Part shown: positions 58,007 to 64,000 of the stretch, piece by piece | How the letters are laid out: every line of letters starts with the position of its first letter | How positions within the stretch are numbered: the stretch's first letter is position 1 | NCBI RefSeq assembly: GCF_003332825.1 | Contig: NZ_QIRF01000009.1 | Coordinates: 62,001 to 126,000, forward strand | From: Dyella sp. C9 | Lineage (GTDB): Bacteria > Pseudomonadota > Gammaproteobacteria > Xanthomonadales > Rhodanobacteraceae | Direction: 5' to 3' | Length of the DNA: 64,000 nt | Translations under genes and position numbers: made by a program | Notes under the pieces: generated by a model | The model's input: the letters and a program-made list of their open reading frames with translations, nothing else | Database searches by the model: none | Told to the model about the DNA's origin: nothing

Positions 58007-59107
58007 TCAGATGCCTTCCTGCGGCTTGCCGTCGCGCACGAAGGGATACTTCACCAGGCGCACCGGCACCTCACGGCCGCGGATGTCCACGCGCACGTCG
58101 CCCGCCTCGCCGGCGGGAATGCGCGCGAAAGCAACGGCCTTGTTGAGGGTAGGAGCGAAACTGCCGGACAGGATCTCGCCTTCGCCCTGGGCGGTGAGCA
58201 CCTTCTGGCCGTGACGAAGCACGCCCTTCTCGTCGAGCACCAACCCCACCATCACGCGCTTCACCCCGGCGGCCTTCTGAGCTTCGAGCGCCTTGCGGCC
58301 AATGAAGTCACGCCCCTCGTCCAGCGCGATGGTCCAGCCAAGGTTGGCCTCCCACGGCGAGACGCTCTCGTCCATGTCCTGGCCGTAGAGATTCATGCCT
58401 GCTTCCAGGCGCAGCGTGTCGCGCGCACCCAGGCCCGCCGGCGCGACACCGGCGGCGGCCAGCGCCTGCCACAGTGCCACGGCGTGTTCCTCCGGCACGA
58501 TGATCTCGAAGCCGTCCTCGCCGGTGTAGCCGGTGCGTGCCACGAACAGCGGCATGCCGTGCGGCCCCTGGGCGGCGGCCGCGGCGAACTTGCCGAGCTT
58601 GCCGATGCGCTCCTGGTCGATCCCGGCCAGCAGGCCGATCACCTTGGCGCGGGCCCCCGGGCCCTGCACGGCGATCATGGCGTACTCGGGACGCTCCTTG
58701 ACCTGCACGTCGAAGGCCTTGGCCTGCTGCTCGATCCATGCAAGGTCCTTGGCGCGGGTGGCGGCATTCACCACCAGCCGGAAGAATTCCTCGCCCAGGA
58801 AGTACACGATCAGGTCGTCGATCACGCCGCCCTGTTCGTTGAGCATGCACGAGTACAGCGCCTTGCCCTGCACCTTGAGCTTGTCGACGCTGTTGGCCAG
58901 CAGGTGGCGCAGGAACTCGCGCGTACGCGCGCCATGCAGGTCGACCACGGTCATGTGCGAGACGTCGAACATGCCGGCGTCGCGGCGAACGGCGTGATGT
59001 TCCTCGATCTGCGAGCCGTAGTTGATCGGCATGTCCCAGCCGCCGAAATCGACCATGCGCGCACCGAGCGCGCGGTGGGTGTCATTGAGTACGGTCTTCT
59101 CGGTCAT
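58007..59107 (-). CDS. gcvT: Aminomethyltransferase (glycine cleavage T protein)
   Basis: Transfers the methylene of the H-protein-bound aminomethyl group to tetrahydrofolate, releasing ammonia. The 366-residue protein shows [36 protein letters not shown] (with the catalytic Asp region), [10 protein letters not shown] and the folate-barrel C-terminal domain ([18 protein letters not shown]). Full family length. I looked for a glycine riboswitch in the 400 bp upstream and saw none; that region contains palindromic repeats. Confidence 0.95.
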   Translation of the reverse strand: MTEKTVLNDTHRALGARMVDFGGWDMPINYGSQIEEHHAVRRDAGMFDVSHMTVVDLHGARTREFLRHLLANSVDKLKVQGKALYSCMLNEQGGVIDDLIVYFLGEEFFRLVVNAATRAKDLAWIEQQAKAFDVQVKERPEYAMIAVQGPGARAKVIGLLAGIDQERIGKLGKFAAAAAQGPHGMPLFVARTGYTGEDGFEIIVPEEHAVALWQALAAAGVAPAGLGARDTLRLEAGMNLYGQDMDESVSPWEANLGWTIALDEGRDFIGRKALEAQKAAGVKRVMVGLVLDEKGVLRHGQKVLTAQGEGEILSGSFAPTLNKAVAFARIPAGEAGDVRVDIRGREVPVRLVKYPFVRDGKPQEGI

Positions 59108-59512
59108 CGCAGTCGTGCTCTGGGGAAAACGACATTATCGCCGGGCGCATGGATACATTCCAAGCCGAATGGGCCGTGCGCGGACGTATCGCTGGCATCG
59201 TGCGGCGCAGCATGCACTCGACGCGATCGATATTCCCTGCGGCCGGAATGCGGCGCCCTGAATGTTTCGCGGAAGCAGAACCCAAGGCAAAGACGCTGGA
59301 TTCCGGCTTTCGCCGGAATGGCGGTGAGGAAAGGCGATGCGCCGCGGGCGGCCAACCTCATACTGGTCATCCGTCGACCACCTTCATCCTCGTCATTCCG
59401 GCGAAAGCCGGAATCCAGTGCCTTCCCATGACGCCGGCAGTGTCGGAATCGCTGGACACCTGCGTTGCCTGGGATGAGCACGTCGGACGTCGTCGAAAAC
59501 GCCCGAGGGCGA
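59108..59512. other. Non-coding region upstream of gcvT
   Basis: The 405-bp gap between gcvT and cysNC (both on the minus strand) has no gene. Its main content is a pair of ATTCCGGC palindromes at 59300-59319 and 59395-59414. The gcvT promoter must lie in 59108-59290, but I cannot point to it with confidence. Confidence 0.5.
59294..59420. repeat. ATTCCGGC palindromic repeat pair (family 2)
   Basis: ATTCCGGCTTTCGCCGGAAT (59300-59319) and ATTCCGGCGAAAGCCGGAAT (59395-59414) are reverse complements of each other, each itself a hairpin, and flanking bases (CTGGATTCC / GGAATCCAG) extend the inverted symmetry. Related single elements are at 4898-4917 and about 49781-49805. Confidence 0.75.
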
Positions 59513-61402
59513 TCAGGAAGGCACGTGCCCACCCTGCCCGCTCAGCAACTGCTCCACCACCTGTTCCGCCAGTTGCTCCGGCCGCAGCCCCGCCGTGCGC
59601 AGGTGCAGCTCGGCCTGTTCCGGCGCCTCGTAAGGCGAGTCGATGCCGGTGAAGTTGAGGATCTCGCCGGCGCGCGCCTTGCGATACAGCCCCTTCGGAT
59701 CACGCCGCTCGCATTCCTCCAGCGTGGTGTCGACGAACACCTCCAGGAACTCGCCCTCTCCGAACAGGCCACGCGCGAAACGGCGCTCGCTCTGGAACGG
59801 CGAGATCACGCAGACCAGCACGATCAGGCCCGCATCCACCATCAGGTGCGCCACCTCGGCCACGCGGCGCACGTTCTCGACGCGCGCCTCCGCCGTGAAA
59901 CCCAGGTCCTTGTTCAGGCCGTGGCGCAGGTTGTCGCCGTCGAGCATATAGGTGTGATAACCCAGTGCGTGCAGGCGCCGCTCGACCAGGTTGGCAACGG
60001 TGGACTTGCCCGCGCCCGACAGGCCAGTGAACCAGAGGCAGCGTGCCTGTTGGCCCTTGCTGGCGCTGCGGGCCTCCTTGTCCAGATCGGTGTGCTGCCA
60101 ATGCACGTTGGCGGCACGGCGCAAGGCAAAGTCCAGCATGCCGCAGCCCACGGTGGCATTGGTCTGCCGGTCGATCAGGATGAAGCCGCCCAGGGTGCGG
60201 TCATCGGCGTAGGCCTCGAACGCGATGGCGTGGTCCAGGTCGACGTTGCAGTAGCCCACCTCGTTGAGCTCAAGCCGGCGCGCAGCCAGCTCGGCCTGCG
60301 TGTTCACGTCCACCTTGTGCTTGATGGTGGTGACGCGGGCATTGACCGTACGCGCACCGATCTTCAGCCAGTAGGCGCGATTGGGCAGCAGGGGCTCGTC
60401 CCCCATCCACAGCACGTGCGCCGCAAACTGGTCGGCCACCGGCGCCGGACGCGAGGCATCGGCGATCACGTCACCGCGGCTCACGTCGATTTCACGATCC
60501 AGCGTCAGCGTCACGGCCTGGCCTGCACGGGCTTCCGGCAGGTCGCCATCGGCGGTGACGATGCGCTCGATGCGGGCGCGCTTCATTGCCGGCTGCACCA
60601 CCACTTCGCTGCCCACCGCAATGCAACCGCCACTGACCGTGCCGGCATAGCCACGGAAGGATGCATCAGGCCGGTTGACCCACTGCACCGGCAGGCGGAA
60701 GTCCGCAGCCTGGGTGGCCGCGGTGTCGGCGGTCTCGAGCAGCTCCAGCAGACAGGGCCCCTGATACCAGGAAAGACGTTCCGAGCGCCGCCCGACGTTA
60801 TCACCACCCGGCGCCACCACCGGCAGGCAATGCACGCTGGCGATGCCGAGCTGGGTGGCGAGCTCGCGGTATTCGTGGGCGATCGCGGCGTAGATGTCCT
60901 CGCGGTAGTCCACCAGGTCCATCTTGTTCACCGCCAGCACCACCTGGCGAATGCCCATCAGTGCGCAGATGTAAGTATGCCGGCGCGTCTGCGGCAGCAG
61001 GCCCTTGCGGGCATCGACCAGCACCACCGCCAGCTCGGCGTTCGATGCTCCGGTGGCCATGTTGCGGGTGTACTGCTCGTGGCCCGGGCAGTCGGCCACG
61101 ATGAAGCTGCGGCGCGGCGTGTGGAAGTAGCGGTAGGCCACGTCGATGGTGATGCCCTGCTGGCGCTCGGCGTCCAGGCCGTCGGTGAGCAGGGAGAAAT
61201 CCAGCGCATCCGCATCGTCGGCATGCAGCTTGCGGCTGTCGCGGGCCAGGGCGGCCAGCTGGTCGTCCGGCACCATGCCGGCGTCATACAGCAAGCGGCC
61301 GAGCAAGGTGCGCTTGCCGTCATCGACGCTGCCGCAGGTGATGAAGCGCAACAGGTTGGTGGCGCCCTGAGCGGCGACGGGGGGGAGGTGCAGCGTCGTC
61401 AT
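59513..61402 (-). CDS. cysNC: Bifunctional sulfate adenylyltransferase GTPase subunit / adenylylsulfate kinase (CysN-CysC fusion)
   Basis: CysN with CysD makes APS from sulfate and ATP driven by GTP hydrolysis; the fused CysC phosphorylates APS to PAPS. The 629 residues comprise an EF-Tu-like GTPase (1-about 430; G3 [13 protein letters not shown]4 NKMDLVD) and an APS kinase (about 450-629) with an intact P-loop [14 protein letters not shown] (Lys466) and [11 protein letters not shown]. The CysN P-loop reads [12 protein letters not shown]: Arg31 stands where the Mg-binding Ser/Thr is expected, with Thr next. It starts at ATG 61402, overlapping the cysD stop (TGATG). Confidence 0.95.
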   Translation of the reverse strand: MTTLHLPPVAAQGATNLLRFITCGSVDDGKRTLLGRLLYDAGMVPDDQLAALARDSRKLHADDADALDFSLLTDGLDAERQQGITIDVAYRYFHTPRRSFIVADCPGHEQYTRNMATGASNAELAVVLVDARKGLLPQTRRHTYICALMGIRQVVLAVNKMDLVDYREDIYAAIAHEYRELATQLGIASVHCLPVVAPGGDNVGRRSERLSWYQGPCLLELLETADTAATQAADFRLPVQWVNRPDASFRGYAGTVSGGCIAVGSEVVVQPAMKRARIERIVTADGDLPEARAGQAVTLTLDREIDVSRGDVIADASRPAPVADQFAAHVLWMGDEPLLPNRAYWLKIGARTVNARVTTIKHKVDVNTQAELAARRLELNEVGYCNVDLDHAIAFEAYADDRTLGGFILIDRQTNATVGCGMLDFALRRAANVHWQHTDLDKEARSASKGQQARCLWFTGLSGAGKSTVANLVERRLHALGYHTYMLDGDNLRHGLNKDLGFTAEARVENVRRVAEVAHLMVDAGLIVLVCVISPFQSERRFARGLFGEGEFLEVFVDTTLEECERRDPKGLYRKARAGEILNFTGIDSPYEAPEQAELHLRTAGLRPEQLAEQVVEQLLSGQGGHVPS

Positions 61403-62304
61403 CAGAAGTAGCCCTCCTGCTTCTTGCGCTCCATCGAGGCGCTGCCGTCATGGTCGATTACCCGGCCCTGGCGCTCCGAGCTGCGCGAGGCGGCCATCTC
61501 CTTGATGATGGCGTCCAGCGTGGTCGCCGACGACTCCACCGCCCCGGTGAGCGGGTAGCAGCCCAGCGTGCGAAAGCGCACCTCCCGCATCTGCACCTGC
61601 TCGCCTTCGCGCAGGATGAAGCGCTCGTCGTCCACCATGATCAGCGCGCCGTCGCGTTCCACCACCGGCCGCGGCTGGGCAAAGTACAGCGGTACCACCG
61701 GGATGTTCTCGCGGCGGATGTAATGCCACACGTCCATCTCGGTCCAGTTCGAGAGCGGGAACACGCGCACGCTTTCGCCCTTGTGGATCCGGGTGTTGTA
61801 GGTGTGCCACAGCTCGGGTCGTTGGTGCTTCGGGTCCCATCGATGCTGGGCATTGCGGAAGGAGAACACGCGCTCCTTGGCACGCGACTTCTCCTCGTCA
61901 CGGCGGGCACCGCCGATGGCAGCATCGAAACCGTATTTGTCCAGCGCCTGCTTCAGGGCCACCGTCTTCATCACGTCGGTGTGCACGGCCGAGCCGTGGG
62001 TCAGCGGCGAGATGCCCTGGCGCACGCCCTCCTCGTTGATGTGCACCAGCACTTCCACGTCGCCGGCAGCGGCGACCTGGTCGCGGAAGGCGATCATCTC
62101 GCGGAACTTCCAGGTGGTGTCCACGTGGAGCAAGGGCATCGGCGGGCGGGCCGGATAGAAGGCCTTGCGCAGCAGGTGCAGCAAAACCGAGGAGTCCTTG
62201 CCGATCGAGTAGAGCATCACCGGCCGCCCGAAGGCCGCCGCCGTTTCGCGGAAGATGTGGATGCTCTCGGCCTCGAGCGCGTCCAGGTGGGACATGGCAG
62301 ACAT
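61402..62304 (-). CDS. cysD: Sulfate adenylyltransferase subunit 2
   Basis: ATP-sulfurylase catalytic subunit of the PP-loop type. The 300-residue protein has the P-loop-like [12 protein letters not shown] motif, [33 protein letters not shown] and the C-terminal ERKKQEGYF tail. Two ATGs at 62304 and 62295 are possible; the ribosome site is weak for both. It is coupled to cysNC. PAPS reductase and sulfite reductase genes are not in the window, so reduction genes lie elsewhere. Confidence 0.95.
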   Translation of the reverse strand: MSAMSHLDALEAESIHIFRETAAAFGRPVMLYSIGKDSSVLLHLLRKAFYPARPPMPLLHVDTTWKFREMIAFRDQVAAAGDVEVLVHINEEGVRQGISPLTHGSAVHTDVMKTVALKQALDKYGFDAAIGGARRDEEKSRAKERVFSFRNAQHRWDPKHQRPELWHTYNTRIHKGESVRVFPLSNWTEMDVWHYIRRENIPVVPLYFAQPRPVVERDGALIMVDDERFILREGEQVQMREVRFRTLGCYPLTGAVESSATTLDAIIKEMAASRSSERQGRVIDHDGSASMERKKQEGYF

Positions 62305-62494
62305 ACGTTGTTTCAGTGGCCTTTGGCTGGACGGCCGCCGGAGGCGGCCGGTCAAACGGTGAATCTAGCGGAAAACCGGCGAGGGAACAGCGTCGCTCGC
62401 CACGAGGGGGCAAGAACGCACGAGCGGGCCGCCCGCTGACCAGCACCCTCATTTCGTCACCCGGCCTGCGCAACACTCCACTAAGATCGACCCC

Positions 62495-63640
62495 ATGAGT
62501 ACATCGATGGCGACAGGAAGCGCACAACTCGATGCCACCGCCTCGCCGCCCCGCCCGCGCGGGGCGGGGGACTGGACCCTGGCCCACTTCGCCGCGCTGG
62601 AGCGCATCGTCGGCGCGCTGAAGGCCCCGTTGGCCACGGACACCACGGTCGATCTCAGCGGCCTGGGCGCACTGGACACCGCCGGAGCCTCGCTGCTGGT
62701 GGGCCTGCTGGGACCGGAGCGCCTGGCCAACCTGGCCAGCGCCGACCCGACCCTGCCCGCCGCGCAGCGCGCATTGCTGCAGACCGTGGGCACTGCCATG
62801 AGCGGCTACCACGAACCCCGCATCTCGCTGCGCAGCCACACCGTCACCGACGTGCTGGCCCGCATCGGCGCGGCGATGGAGAACATCTACCACCAGCAGG
62901 TGCGCCTGCTCGGCTTCATCGGCCTGACCCTGGAGACTTTCGCCCGCACGGTGTTCAAGCCGCGCAGCTGGCGCGTCACCTCGCTGGTGGCCCACGTGGA
63001 GGAAACCGGGCTCGATGCCGTGCCCATCGTGGCCCTGCTCACCTTCATGGTGGGCGCGGTGGTGGCCTTCCTAGGTTCCACCGTGCTGGCCGACTTCGGC
63101 GCCACCATCTATACGGTGGACCTGGTGGCCTATTCGTTCCTGCGCGAGTTCGGCGTGCTGCTCACCGCCATCCTGCTGGCTGGCCGCACCGCCAGCGCGT
63201 TCACCGCGCAGATCGGCTCGATGAAGGCCAACGAGGAGATCGACGCGATCCGTGCGCTCGGCCTGGACCCGATGGAGCTGCTGGTGCTGCCCCGGGTGCT
63301 GGCGATGCTGGCCGCGCTGCCCATGCTCACCTTCATCGCCATGATGTGCGGTCTCATCGGCGGCGGGCTGGTCTGCGCGCTGACGCTGGACATCCCGCCG
63401 GTGATGTTCATCAACCTGGTGAAATCGGATATCGCGGTACGGCACTTCCTGGTGGGCATCGCCAAGGCGCCGATCTTCGCCTTCCTGATCGCGGTCATCG
63501 GCTGCCTGGAAGGCTTCAAGGTTACCGGCAGCGCCGAGTCCGTGGGCGAGCACACCACCTCGGCCGTGGTGCAGTCGATCTTCGTGGTGATCCTGCTCGA
63601 TGCGCTGGCCGCGCTGTTCTACATGGAGATGGGCTGGTGA
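62495..63640 (+). CDS. MlaE-type ABC transporter permease with N-terminal STAS-like domain
   Basis: The 381-residue inner-membrane protein has an N-terminal STAS-like region (about 20-110; TVDLSGLGALDTAGASLLVG) followed by an MlaE permease domain with about five helices (VPIVALLTFMVGAVVAFLGS; FLREFGVLLTAILLAGRTAS; EEIDAIRALGLDPMELLVLP). Such permeases, with MlaF, MlaD and periplasmic MlaC, move phospholipids or other lipids between the membranes. STAS-permease fusions replace MlaB in several bacteria. The stop overlaps the next start (GTGA). Confidence 0.88.
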   Translation: MSTSMATGSAQLDATASPPRPRGAGDWTLAHFAALERIVGALKAPLATDTTVDLSGLGALDTAGASLLVGLLGPERLANLASADPTLPAAQRALLQTVGTAMSGYHEPRISLRSHTVTDVLARIGAAMENIYHQQVRLLGFIGLTLETFARTVFKPRSWRVTSLVAHVEETGLDAVPIVALLTFMVGAVVAFLGSTVLADFGATIYTVDLVAYSFLREFGVLLTAILLAGRTASAFTAQIGSMKANEEIDAIRALGLDPMELLVLPRVLAMLAALPMLTFIAMMCGLIGGGLVCALTLDIPPVMFINLVKSDIAVRHFLVGIAKAPIFAFLIAVIGCLEGFKVTGSAESVGEHTTSAVVQSIFVVILLDALAALFYMEMGW

Positions 63641-64000
63641 ACGCACGCCCCAAGCCTGCACCGCAGGAAGACGTGATCCAGGTGCGCAACCTGGTCAACC
63701 GTTTCGGCACGCAGACCGTGCACGAGCACCTGAACCTGGACGTTCGCCGCGGCGAGATCCTTGGCGTGGTCGGTGGCTCGGGCACCGGCAAGTCGGTGCT
63801 GTTGCGCAGCATCGTGGGGCTGCAACGCCCCACGTCTGGCCAGGTGCACGTGTTCGGCAAAGACCTGCTCAGCCTGTCGCCCGAACAGCGCTCGCTGGTG
63901 GAGCGGCGCTTCGGGGTGCTGTTCCAGAACGGTGCGCTGTTTTCCTCGCTCAACGTAGTGGAAAACGTGGCGATGCCGCTGATCGAGCACGCCGGCCTCA
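63637..64000 (+). CDS. MlaF-type ABC transporter ATP-binding protein (3' end outside window)
   Basis: The open reading frame runs off the end of the window. It starts with GTG at 63637, overlapping the permease stop by four bases. Walker A GGSGTGKSVLL and the Q-loop (VLFQNGALFSSLNVVENV, typical of Mla/TTG2-type ATPases) are visible; the signature and Walker B are beyond the window. It partners the STAS-permease upstream. Confidence 0.9.
   Translation, partial: MNARPKPAPQEDVIQVRNLVNRFGTQTVHEHLNLDVRRGEILGVVGGSGTGKSVLLRSIVGLQRPTSGQVHVFGKDLLSLSPEQRSLVERRFGVLFQNGALFSSLNVVENVAMPLIEHAGL

Noticed and set aside
59108..59300. Glycine riboswitch upstream of gcvT
   Set aside because: I searched by eye for the conserved aptamer core on the minus strand and did not find it. 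A covariance search would be decisive.

Overview
The window is 64 kb of GC-rich, densely coding gammaproteobacterial chromosome. Gene content and protein style (metX-metB-hom operon, CysN-CysC fusion, GTP-type PEP carboxykinase, STN-domain TonB receptor, many GGDEF/EAL and hybrid kinases, dispersed palindromic repeats) point to Xanthomonadales/Lysobacterales, most likely Rhodanobacteraceae (Dyella/Rhodanobacter-like). This placement is an inference from familiarity; I could not run a search. There are no rRNA or tRNA genes, CRISPR arrays, insertion sequences or prophage genes. It reads as core chromosome. || Layout. 1-5.5 kb: tail of an ABC exporter, then lptG/lptF (LPS transport) divergent from pepA-holC. 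5.5-11.4 kb: a large propeller-type hybrid sensor kinase, a yceI-cytochrome b561-yceI operon and a small glutaredoxin. 11.4-18.6 kb: Fur-boxed TonB-dependent receptor, L-serine dehydratase, Sel1-repeat protein and an amino-acid permease. 18.7-22.3 kb: the methionine operon metX-metB-hom (minus strand) with a SAM-I riboswitch leader and tandem met-box-like sites beside its promoter. 22.4-27.8 kb: a secreted protein of unknown function, DUF1304, M24 peptidase, GFA-family protein, prfC and a CPBP protease. 27.9-34.0 kb: a translationally coupled signalling operon (CHASE3-like/HAMP/GAF hybrid kinase with three receivers, CheR, CheB, REC-GGDEF). 34.0-38.7 kb: fatty-acid genes (hydrolase, fadE, DUF4442 thioesterase) divergent from a TetR regulator. 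38.9-42.8 kb: pckG, then an ECF sigma/putative anti-sigma/DUF4097 operon. 42.8-51.7 kb: a secreted protein of unknown function, GAF-GAF-GGDEF-EAL protein, hslO, mtgA, glycosyltransferase, CBS protein and an NTT-like transporter. 51.8-57 kb: GMC oxidoreductase, serine beta-lactamase-like hydrolase, TonB/TolA-like protein and a MetJ repressor domain fused to a histone-H1-like Lys/Ala tail. 57.5-64 kb: gcvT-gcvH, cysD-cysNC and the start of an Mla-type lipid transporter. || The most striking observation is a possible methionine-regulation circuit. The gene at 56343-56909 is a clear MetJ homologue whose C-terminal end is replaced by about 110 residues of H1-like Lys/Ala repeats. The only tandem AGACGT boxes I noticed lie next to the metX promoter, immediately upstream of a SAM-I riboswitch. 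This suggests two SAM sensors, a protein repressor and an RNA, on one operon. Other points of interest are a probable CTG start for lptF, an arginine in the CysN P-loop where Ser/Thr is expected, a pair of TetR operator-like sites, and a dispersed 22-24 bp palindromic repeat family at five loci.
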